Part shown: piece after piece, positions 18,683 to 28,950 of the stretch | How positions within the stretch are numbered: position 1 is the first letter of the stretch | Layout: each line of letters begins with the position of its first letter | Assembly: GCA_000310025.1 (NCBI GenBank) | Contig: FN649737.1 | Span: 2,211,013-2,242,373 of the forward strand | Direction of reading: 5' to 3' | Origin: Ectocarpus siliculosus | Lineage: Eukaryota > Sar > Phaeophyceae > Ectocarpales > Ectocarpaceae | DNA: 31,361 nucleotides | Translations under genes and position numbers: made by a program | Notes under the pieces: generated by a model | Told to the model about the DNA's origin: nothing | Seen by the model: the letters and a program-made list of their open reading frames with translations, nothing else | Database searches by the model: none

Positions 18683-21600
18683 TTATATCAAGTCCATCTC
18701 GCCCGTGGATCGAGAGCAGGAAACAATACCTTTTGGATCACTTTTGGGCGTAAGGCCAGCATCATGGATCACATCCTCCACGTTTTCAGCGGCGGGTTTA
18801 TCCCCCAAAATCTCTGCAGGAAGAGTGCGCCATGCCACCACCGTTGCCACACCCAGGGAAAGAGCGGATGAATAGAAAACAAACCGGTGGTCGACCCAAT
18901 CAGGGTTGTCAGAAGAAATTGACCACGCGAACAAGACCCCGGAGCCAACGGCACTCGCGAACCGACCGAAGCTCTCAGCTGTGCCGTATAGCCCGCTGAG
19001 CTTGCCCCGCAATCTGGAGGGTACGATGCTAGTCGACGCCACTGCCAACGCGATGCCCACCTTTGTTCGAGAGGTCACGAGCGGGAAACGTTATGAGTGT
19101 TCGTACGGTAGTGAGCCAAGGCAAGCACGAAATGGAAGTTGCCCCAGTGGAGATAGGAGGGAGCGCGCACGGCAATATTAAGGCGGGCAACATCATACCC
19201 ATCAAGACGTAGATTCTGCTTCCTCGATTCGTCGCGTGGCGTCGTATGTACCATGGTGTGCAGCAAGGGAGAGGCTTTCAGTGACGCAACAGAGTTTTTC
19301 GTCGCGTTTGAATGGCCCATTTCCATGCGTTTCTCTTCGGGGACTCACCGCTGCCAAGCAGCAGTTGGCGACAGTCACACTCGCAACCAACGCTGCGAAC
19401 AGCGTGGTGTGGTTCCAGCTGAAGAGCTTGGCATTCGGGGTAGCAAGGAAGGTGCAGATGCCTAGAAGACAGCCTGTACGCATCCACGTCACCGCTCCAA
19501 GAATCTTGATCACCGACGGAAATATGAACACCTGAGCCACGACCATAATACAGCCCGACAAGAACAGAACCTGTTCGGACGGAAGCGCAAGAACGATCGC
19601 GCATTCATTCATTATCTGGCATGATGGTGAATACTAACGTGAATATGGAAACCCCGGGAGCACCCAAGTCGGAATCGATGTTCAGCAAGCCGGGAAATAC
19701 AATACAGTCGTGGCTCCGATTTCAGGGGGTGGTGTGACAAAGTCCCTCGACCCTCTTACATCGAAGCCCCGTCTCATATGGCACCCTCTGATATAGGAGC
19801 CACGACTGTTGTACTGAGGTGCCGTCAACCCGTCGATTATCCGTTTTCAGGCAAAAAAAAAACATCTTCTCGTCGTCTCCACACCTTGCCGATCTCCATG
19901 GTGCCCCAGTCCAGCCCCCCAACACCCACGGTGGAGAGCGCCCAAAGAGGAAACACCTCTTCAAAGCCCGCTAGGAGGCTCTATCGCATCTCGGTCCGTC
20001 GGGTTGAAGGCGTCACGGGGGGGGTTGGCGGACAGGCCGTCAGTTCAGTGAATGGCATCGGTGCGCGTTGGTGCAGGGCCCAAACGGTTTCGGTTCGACG
20101 TCCGCCAAGAAATAAGAATGTACAGACGCCGAGACATCTCAGGGAGCAGTCTATTCTCAGCATGGCGGAGCGTTTCGTTGCAGCTCGTTCGTGCAGATAT
20201 ACCCGCGTCGTGAAAACTCGTGAATTATGCCAAATGAAAACCCGTATTCCACTCAGCCCGGTGAATTTATGTGTTGTTTTTTTCGAGTTGGGACGTGTCA
20301 TATGTGATGCATGTCGAGGGGTTTCAAGCATTCCCGTTCCCATGCAACCCCCCACGTCAAACTTAAATCGAAATATCTTCGGAAACGCACCTTTAAGGAT
20401 TCGATGTTTCTCTGATCGGCGGGTGACCTTAATGGTACTCTGGTGGCATGGAATGTCGATGAAGATCGTCCTGCGACCCCAATCTGTCCCCCCTCAGCCC
20501 AAACCAAACCGACAAACAACGCATTGTGGCTCCCACCTCGTCTGCTTCTTGCAGAACGTTCAGGAGATGGAAAGCATCCCTCTGAACAATATGGGGTACA
20601 CCGGGACCTGATCTGAGTGACAGATTCGATTCAGATCCCCGTATAGCTTAGCCCGTCCAAGAATTATCCGGATACTTCCACGCAAGCCCAACAGCCAACA
20701 TAAAGCATTAATGATCAACTAGTTCGCTCATTCCACAGTACTTTGAGGGGGCTGCAGCGGATGAATTCGTGCCGAATATGTTCGCCTTCTGTTGTCTCCC
20801 CGATTTTACATGCGAGAGAACCATATCCGACTCCCCACCAAATCGGCAGCCCGCGCGTCTCACCTGCACAACGCACACGAGAAACAAGAGGGGCTTAACC
20901 CTCGGCACGGACAACAAGCCGCCAGGGCCGCAGAGCCCCTGCTCTTCTCGATTGCTGGTGACGGGTGGTTCACGGGCATGGAGGCCACCTTCCTTGTGCT
21001 TCGCTCGGCCTCCGGAGTCATTCACGCCGCGGGTCTCCTGTGCTTCTTGCTGAGCAGAGACGTCCCCGTCCTCCAGGGACCTGTAGGCTAACTTCCCGCC
21101 TTGTGGGGGATGTCGGGCAACCGCTCGATGCCGCGCGGGGGAGCTCTCGGCGGAGCTTTCGGCGGAATGGCCGGTCGTGTCCTCGCTGCTACTCTCGCTG
21201 AAGGATGGACACACAACGCAGGGTAGGAATGCGCCGGGACCAAGGTTGTTGAGTTGTGAATAGCGCCCATGCCTTTGGAGAGTCGTGCGTGACCCGTGGA
21301 GTACACGCGCCTGAAAAGTTACCCTAAACATGCGCGACGTTCTCTGCTTTCTCGCGACTTTGCTCTGTCCAAACGTCTGCCTAGCGCTCGATGTCCCAAC
21401 CAAGCCTCTCACTTCAGTAAGACAGAACCACGAGAAACCTGGCGATGCGTGTCCACAACAGCATCCAATGAACGGCACGCACGTCCCCGGCTAAGCAAAT
21501 CCTGTTGCACAGCCACCTGCCCTTTGAAGCACAGGCCGGCGTATATTTTCACCTACGAAATCTCGATCTTGAACGGGTCTTCTCGAAATCCTTAGTTTCG

Positions 21601-24600
21601 GGAACGTAGGCAATCACTGTCGGCAGGAGTAGGAGCGCCACACCCATCCCGACGAGGTTCGGAAGCAGGAACGGAAACCTGGATGGGATGTGCGAGTGGG
21701 GCGACCAACCGAAAAACACGTGTAGCCGGGGCTTCGTGTGAAGACAAGGGAAAACTCAACTTGACATCCCGATGAACCACACGGAATGGGAGAGCATCTG
21801 AAAAACCAAGAGCCAGCTTGCTAAGTGAGTATCCAGCATCGGATCAGGATGATAGCCTCGCGTTTGTTCCGCTACTGAAACACACCGTTGGGCCTCGACT
21901 ATCTTAGTTGCCACGCCGCGTCGAATTCCTCGCTCCTCGGCGCTTTCAAGGTTTCTGCGCGCAAGCGGTTTGGTGTACCAATACGTGCCATTTACCACGA
22001 AGGATGCTTATGGAGACCTTCATCACTCGACAACCCCGGACGAGAAACTGGGTTCGGACAATGTGACCAACTGGTTTAGCAAGTGGCACACAGAGCGTCG
22101 TCAGGCGACAGCAACCCCCTCTTCCTCCAGAACGTTCGCTCCTATAAAATGTACCACAGATAGGTATGAGATCGGGCATGTCGGTACATACACGATGGGA
22201 TTGCGTGAAAAACCACTCACCTCCCGAACAGACCCGTGGCAGAAAACACGCTCGGGTAGTGATCAACCGGCTGCACCAGGAGTCCCCCCATAGCCGAGCC
22301 GAAGACTATAGTACTAGCTCTGGCACCTGATGTAAGAAGCAGCGGGGGGAGGGTGCAAGACCTTGAGGAAGAGAATTTCCGCGACCTTTCCGCAGCCTGT
22401 ACAAAGTCAACACCCTACTAGAGTCGTTGCGAGGGCCGCGACGCCCCTACGCGTTAACCGAAGAGAGCGTGAATCCTTGCCCCACTACGTTTCGACATCA
22501 GCCACAAGTTGAGGGCCCATCGACGCGCCCCCTCGCTCAGGTTTTTCTGGGCACCCCTCACCGTCGATGTAGGCCATCGCTTGCACCACGTGCGAATTTG
22601 TTCCGCACACTTCGTACACGGTGGTCCTGACCGCGGGCGTGATGCCGTTCATGATCCCGAGGACGAACCTGGGAGCGCCAACCGCAGGCAAATGACAACG
22701 TTTCTTGGAATACGCGCTCAATTGCGGCACGGTTGGAAATCGCCCCAAATACAAGCAGCGCGTGTCACCCAATGCGGAATCCTGCCATAGTTTGGAGACG
22801 CCCTGAGATGAACACGAAGAACCGCGATGAGCAGCGCAGTTTTCTTCAGATTGCCACGAAAAGCGCTATTCTTCCTACTCAATGACCAGTCCAGTGCGGG
22901 TTGTTGGTTGCTTTGAGAGATCTGTTCGCTGTTGATTACAAGGAAACGGAAGCAGCAGCAGAAAACCTCCAAGGACGACATCTTCCTATGATATTCTCCA
23001 ACCCACCGCGGACAAACGTTTTCCCAGGCTTTTGGGCTGCCCGGCTGCTCAGAAGCAACGGGCACTGATGACTGTTTCGGCGCACACAGGTCATACGCGC
23101 GCCGCCACCGTGCACCTTCCACAACTACTGCCAGGTCCCCACCGTGGCCGCAACCCACCTGGACGAAATGGCGACCTCGTAGGTGGTGGACAGACCGAAT
23201 GTCAGCGACAGCACCGCAGTAGCCGATAGCCCGACGAGAATCACGGGTCTCCTCCCTACGGAATCGGAAACGTACCCCCACAAGTATCCGCTCAGAAAAC
23301 GTCCAAGCGTGAAAGCGCCGGCCACGTAGCCGGCATAGAATCCTGTGTGGGGAATCACCATCGTGGAGTTTGGAAGCAGAAGATCAATACCGACTGCAGC
23401 GAAAATTCAAGCAACACCTCCGCGGGGGAGATCGCAGCGCCCGCAAGGCGTGAAACGGTGCACAGGGTCCTCAAATAGCTGTCGCGACTCATGAAAGCAT
23501 GTATGAGGAATTAGTTCGGCACCGGCCATTCCTCTTGGACGAATAAAGAAGGCGATGTTAAGGTTTAAAAAGGCTCACAGGACAGAGGCCGGGCACTGTC
23601 TTGCACTCGTAGGGGGTGGGCCACTTCTCCCTAGTTTGTTTGAGATGGACGCCAGGCCAACAACGAAGAGCTCAATACTCACAATTACGTTAACATTGAC
23701 CGGAGATTCGACATGCCGCAAGAAGGAGGGCCTCCCCAGCTCTGCAAGAAGCAGGCGCTGGCGGTGCGGAAGTAAGTGTGTTTTAATATTGCAGTAGTAT
23801 TGGACGGGGCTTCAATTTGGTGGAGGACAGGCAACGTTTGGGCACAAATCGACCGAGATCGGAGCAACTTGGTGTCGGCAGCACCTGCTGCATGCTCGTG
23901 TTTCGTGCTTGAGAGTGCCGGTCACCGACACAGCCAACCGTCAACGCAGAAGACACCAATCAAGCTGACATTTGCGGAGGGCTTCCAAAGTAGTACAAGA
24001 CGGCCGATGGGGTGATTTCTCGCGTCTCGGGCGTTCGGCTAAAAAAAGTGCGTGGTTCAGACCTTCGGACTGAAGGTGATCATTCATTCAGTCAATCATT
24101 CACGTTGTATTTTTCCGTTCTGTGAGACCTCCAGAGACCGTATCGGTCTCTTAGAGGAATGACTCCACTTGATGTGTGTCCACAGCAAGTGCGTTGTTAA
24201 TAATTGGCCATAGCACGGACGTTCGCCTCGCTCGGCGGAATGTTCAGGCCTTGCGCATTTCTTGTGATCGTGTCTTTTAGCTGCAGTATGGTCCTCTCGT
24301 ACATCATACATTAGACAGCAGTAGAAGGCATATATACACTACAAGCGGATCTGAGTACATTATCTTTTACATACATATCCACGCCGGAGCTGCATGTATG
24401 TCCGGCAGCACGAAGTATCGATAGAGCGATTTGTTCTAGTACAAAGTGCAGAAGGACTATACGACTCTATTGTAGAGTCTTCCTGTTGGGTATCGCAAAT
24501 GCAAGGGAGGCCACCGGCAGTCCAGTGCATGCATCAGCACCAACCGCAGCGGCAATGTGGACAAAGGGTGCCGTGTGCTGTGTGCATGGGTTTGATGTAA

Positions 24601-26088
24601 CTTTTGAACGGTTTCATCGACGGAGAGACAAAACAAGCTTGCCGGTGCAACATCCCTTGTCAAGGACAACAGATTGTGACAGATTTATGTTTACATATAC
24701 TGTACGTATCGATATCCCTTGCCAAACAATAGATTTTGAACGTTCTTCCTCGACATCCCTTGTCAAGGCAAGTCAAGGACAAAAAATATTTTCAAAGGTT
24801 CTGCCGATATCCTTGTCATCCGCAACAGATTTGCGACGGTTTCTCTACCGATATAAGTTGGACGTAACAACAGACTGTCAACGGTAATATCGATGTCCGT
24901 TGTCGAAGGCGGCATTGGATTCATGCAAATGTTGTCGTTCTACACATGTATCTACATATGACGTCTTACCGTAGGTGACGTAAGATACCACTCCCCCTGT
25001 ACGATTATTATGTATGAAAGCCCGAACGCTCCACGTTGAAGAGGCTACATACACCCAGCAAGACATTGTAGGAAAGCTCTCGACGAGACGGCTCCAAGAT
25101 CAACAATATCGGCACCGCCACTCTTTGTGGTGTTGGTCCAGGGGGTGTGGTATCTTGTGTCACCTACGGTACTGTCTGCTGTGATGTGTATGTGTGTGCA
25201 CACACACCACAACGAACGGTCGTTCGTTCCAGGATTATTTGTTGTTGTTGGTTATCGACTGCCACCCGCCACCGCAAAACAGCAACGCAGATAGATTATT
25301 GCAAGGTATTGAGTCGGCTACCCCGCGGCTCATTACCCCGCCCTATCTACAGCATCACACAGCAGTAGTGCTGGTAGAACATACGTAGGTGGGTCTATTG
25401 TCCAGTGTGTGTAGACCATTGCGTGCGGTAATTACCGGTGCACGGCGATGACACGAGTCACTGGTAAGAGTGAGATGCATACCAATAATTCTGTCAATTA
25501 CCGGACAAGCATGGATCACCATCATGGATGAGGAGGGTTACTTGTTTTGTTCTTTCCTGATATCCAGCCCCGAGGAACGTTGTTGATGATCACCATGGGA
25601 CGAGGAGGATAAGATGAAAGTTGTTGAATACATGTCCTTTCCGCGCTGATACCTAGACCCGAGGAACCGCTCTACGCTCTACGTACAGGCCACATACGTA
25701 TACACATATATATGGTATGCATATGGCTCTGCCTGTGTCTGTGGGTTTAATGCGTTGCAAATGCACACGATTACATACCAAAATTGTTTGCCTCGGAAGA
25801 GACCTGAACGTCCAGAAACACAGCAATAAATATCGCCCCGGTATCGAAGACAGACGCGGGGAGAGCGGGGGGGGCAGATGAAGCCAACCAGGTCATTAGC
25901 TCACCGGATTTGTTGGTTGACTCCAGGTCCAACAGCTCCTTCGCCATTGTCCCCACGTACGGGATTAGGCTTATGAATGTGTAGGAGTGTATCGACATAC
26001 AGAGCGCCAGCACAATGATGGCGCGAATGGGAAAGGTCGAGACATTTCCGCTGACTGGCCCATAGGGAGCACTGGGAGTAGCTTCCAT
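18683..26088 (-). CDS. Major facilitator superfamily transporter, ZIF-like, nine exons
   Basis: Exons (minus strand): 26088-25905, 23342-23159, 22668-22562, 22326-22221, 21678-21553, 21197-20864, 19980-19885, 19570-19349 and 19060-18683. All junctions are GT-AG and all phases match (1,2,1,2,2,0,0,0), giving 578 codons plus TAA. TM1 covers residues 20-45. MFS motif A, GYVSDSVGRRPVI, is at 84-96 in the TM2-TM3 loop. RFVLGIMNGITPAVRT (123-138) is TM4. GSAMGGLLVQPVDHYPSVF and FPFLLPNLVGMGVALLLLP continue to a PET motif near 221. A charged loop (about 222-330, exons 5-6) precedes TM7. FEEVFPLWALSTVGVGGLDW is at 353-372, and the C-terminal half ends with SRLRGKLSGLYGTAESFGRF. The pattern is closest to eukaryotic ZIF-like/TetA-type MFS carriers, which are proton-coupled antiporters at plasma or vacuolar membranes; substrate unknown. 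No disruption is seen. The exon 7 acceptor (19981) has a weak pyrimidine tract and is the least certain junction. Confidence 0.92.
24600..24910. repeat. Degenerate tandem repeat in intron 1
   Basis: Four to five diverged units of about 60 bp carry ATCCCTTGTCAAGGACAACA, then GATTTTGAACGGTT or variants (CGATATCCCTTGCCAAACAA, CCGATATCCTTGTCATCCGC, TCGATGTCCGTTGTCGAAGG). Divergence is too high for exact borders. Confidence 0.6.
24969..25169. mobile_element. 201-bp Tc1/mariner-type MITE
   Basis: Terminal inverted repeats of 31 bp (24969-24999 and 25139-25169) begin CCGTAGGTGACG and match at 28 of 31 positions. A TA dinucleotide flanks both ends (24967-24968 and 25170-25171), the target duplication of Tc1/mariner elements. 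The 139-bp interior has no coding capacity, so it would depend on a transposase elsewhere. It lies in intron 1 of the transporter gene. Confidence 0.8.
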
Positions 26089-26153
26089 CCTCCCGTGTTA
26101 GGAATACTGTTCAGGTGGCCTTCTTGTCCAACCCTGTCCTGCTGCTATGCCAG

Positions 26154-26223
26154 ATGGGGAAGAGATACTGCGGAAGAAGGGGACACTGATGGGGAAGAGA
26201 TAATGCGGAAGAAGGGGACACTG
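26154..26223. repeat. 35-bp tandem duplication upstream of the transporter start
   Basis: ATGGGGAAGAGATACTGCGG and the following 15 bp (26154-26188) are repeated at 26189-26223 with one change (C to A at the fourteenth base). It lies 66 bp upstream of the transporter ATG, in its probable 5' untranslated region or promoter. Confidence 0.9.
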
Positions 26224-26398
26224 CTGTTCACGCATTGTCACTGCTGTCACAGCAGCAGGTGCGGGATGCATGTACATGCTCTGGATCTTTTGAACGGGTA
26301 GACTACTGCTGTGTCATTCTGTCTGTATTTGTGTATCATTGCGTGCACTTGCTCGGAAATTACTATTATTTCTCTTGCACTTTTTTAGCCGAATTATA

Positions 26399-26460
26399 GT
26401 AGAGAGAGATCGGAACGGTTTTTAATGTGAAGACAACAACAACAACAACAACAACAACAA
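26399..26460 (+). repeat. Non-LTR element 3'-end remnant with AAC tail
   Basis: GTAGAGAGAGATCGGAACGG, then TTTTTAATGTGAAGAC, are followed by eight to nine AAC units. It is the inverted counterpart of 18076-18126. Upstream sequence has no reverse transcriptase motifs, so this is a severely 5'-truncated insertion or a SINE-like end. Confidence 0.7.
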
Positions 26461-28431
26461 TTTGGCTCTGGTTTTCGGATACGATGGTTGGGAGTGCATT
26501 GCACACACGTGAAATTGCTGAATTTTGCCTACGTGCAGGCCAGAAGACCTAAAGTAGAGGGGCGGAAAAACAAAAACGAAGAGGTCACATCAGTCCCAGC
26601 AAACACAACAACAGGGCTGATGCACAGCCTCGCAGTCGGCCTGGTTTTGCACCCTGCTTCTACTCCTCCAGCTCTCGCTCTGTGTCTGTCTGTATCTGCT
26701 TGTCGGTCTCAGTCTGGCTCTCTCTATCTGTCTGTCTCTCTGTGGCCTGTGATTCTTGTGACACCATATGCATAGCTTCGTTGAGCGGCGGGCGGGGAAA
26801 AAAAACAAATCGTGACCGTGACAAAAAAAACATACGGGCCTTTCTTGTGGCATATTTAGAAACGCAAGATTACGTCGACCCAGCCAAAAGCATTCACCGG
26901 TGTGGTGGTCGCGCGTGGAACTTGTCTCATGGCGAGATTGGTTCGGATCCGTCGATGCCCTCGTGTTTTGTCTCCCCGACAATAAATCAGGGCGGCATCA
27001 ACTCCCATCGGGCTGTGGACGGACGGACGCTCCACGTGGCGTTTAAAAACCCAACAAACAATTAATTTAAGTCAAAACACCTTACATAGTCTACATATTC
27101 TTGTCCCGATCTTTTCTGATGCCACACCCAATAGGGGGTTGCTTCTGGATGATGATGATCTTTTCCAATGCTTGTGTAACGAAATCGACGTTCCTCCGCA
27201 CATACGATCAGTTCAAGGCGAAGTAGCAGGCAACCCCCCACAGGATAACAATGACGCTACGTAGCATGGTGTCTGAGACGATTGAGGCTCATCCTTGTAT
27301 CGAGGCGGTTAGGGTTTCCCGAGGCGACGCAACTACGCGGGTAGATTTTCTTCTATTTCGTCAGTGCTCCCGTGGTTGACAGAGTGCTATGGGCAACACG
27401 ACGATCCTTCCAGTTGTCCATTGGAGATTAAACTTACTTGACGTGCAATTCAGCCGCGAGGCGTGCTGGCGTCCCCCCGCGGTGGTCGCATAATAAAAAC
27501 ACACACAGAAAGACTACCCATATGATGCAACTGCAGTATTTTTGCCGATGTACGAAACCCGCGGAAAAACAAAACCCGCCTGGCAAAAGAGTGAACCATT
27601 TTCTTTTATGATGACTGCAATTATCGTCATTTTATTATTTCTTGCTCCTTTTTCCAGTCTCTGGGTACCTCGTAGTATGCGGGCCCTTCGCGTCCATTTT
27701 TTTCGTATACCTTTTTAGGGTAAGCTAGAACTGAAGCACTCTCTGTCGGGAAAAGCTCCAGCTTTGTGAAACGGAAGAACGTGCGCCAACATCTACTACC
27801 CGACAATGCTCGCCTGACGCATCACCATTTGGCCACGCTGCTGCAAGGGTTTCTCAGCACACACATACCGCGCAATCCGCACCCGCTCGGCGTTATGTGT
27901 GCTCTTCGTCGTCCTTTCTTGGGGTAAACGACCCAGCCTGGAGCTCATTGTGCTGACGACCGCTTCTTTTGCCCACAACGGGAATAAATAAATAAATAAA
28001 TAGGTGCCCTCTGCCCGTACCCATCCAAACATCAAGCACCTTCCTTGTCACGGCAGAGTGCAGCGACAAGCGCCACGCACGCACGCACACACGCACGCAC
28101 ACGCACACGCACACATCATTTTGAAGGGCGAGACTAGCTCATACCCCACCCCAACCGTTCCGATAGCAAACGACAACGGTTGCCAATGGATCGCAAGGAG
28201 GACGGTTCGGAGGAGGAGGAGGTACACATCAACTTGCGAAAGAGCGAGAGTTGCCATTGGTAGAGATAATGGTGGAGAAGAAAGCGAGGGCTCCCATCCC
28301 TTAGATCTTCCAGGGCAATGTTGGTAGACCGAGTTTGTTAAAGAGTTAGTTCCTGGGAAGACCGTGGTGCAGCTAGTAGCAATCTCCCAACGCTGAGCGA
28401 AGTCGACCATGAGGTAAATCAGTACAGCGCG
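26461..28431. other. Non-coding stretch with simple repeats
   Basis: No gene is recognised. It holds a CTGT/TCTG-rich pyrimidine microsatellite (26668-26750), A runs (26801 and 26823), an AATA repeat (27983-28002) and a CA/CGCA repeat (28073-28115). Open frames are short and follow these repeats. Confidence 0.6.
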
Positions 28432-28950
28432 ATGATGCTGACATGGGAGAACGACATGATGGAGCTGCAACGCCGCCTGACAAGATTGAGTCTTCTCCTT
28501 GTACTTCAGAAGCAGGGCACTGCTAATGTCGTCCAACTCCTCCGCCCCCCCGAACCCTCACTTAACCTCTTTTCATTGGTCACCCGATTAATTTGCACGG
28601 TCGATGCTAATCAAGAACACACGCGCTTGTGTGAGGAAGGAGAACGAGCGGCTGCTGCAGCCACAGCCGCTGTAGCAGTCCTCGCTGACGATGGGCACCT
28701 CTGTGTGTGCCCGCCAGTTCAGATCGCTCTTTGTGTGTGTGCATGTGTTGTGGCCTCTCCTCGGGTTTTGCCGAAGGCACGTCGCCTGAATCACGGCGGG
28801 CATTGTGCCGAAAAACAAACCCATGCGCTGGTGCCACATGTTATGCCTCCAATAGAACCCGGCTGTGTCAAATCCTCAGGTAAACCTGCGCATGCGTACG
28901 GAGGTGGGGGGTTACACGTATCCCCAGAGACTGCGCAGCAGCAGATTTAG
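28432..28950 (+). other. 172-codon open frame of unknown status
   Basis: An open frame from ATG at 28432 begins with a helical stretch (WENDMMELQRRLTRLSLLLV), then an Ala-rich part (ERAAAAATAAVAVLADDG) and a Cys-rich part caused by a GTGTGT microsatellite. The complementary strand is open too (28048-28536). Nothing matches a family I know and no splice partners were found, so it is probably chance, with a small possibility of an exon. Confidence 0.15.

Larger units (their letters stand above)
23343..25904 (-). other. First intron of the transporter gene (2,562 bp)
   Basis: It runs from donor GTGAGC (25904) to acceptor CCACACAG (23343). At 2.6 kb it is much longer than the other introns (235-883 bp), partly because it contains a 201-bp MITE and a degenerate tandem repeat. 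No other gene is recognised inside it on either strand. Confidence 0.8.

Noticed and set aside
19778-20611. 277-codon plus-strand open frame opposite the transporter
   Set aside because: It overlaps exon 7 on the other strand, which has strong family motifs. The plus reading has no recognisable domain.
20708-21478. 256-codon continuous minus-strand open frame as a separate gene
   Set aside because: Its middle part is exon 6 of the transporter, with matching splice sites and phase. The ends are intron sequence.
28048-28536. 162-codon minus-strand open frame
   Set aside because: It overlaps an equally open plus-strand frame and ends in a CA microsatellite translation. Neither strand has supporting motifs.
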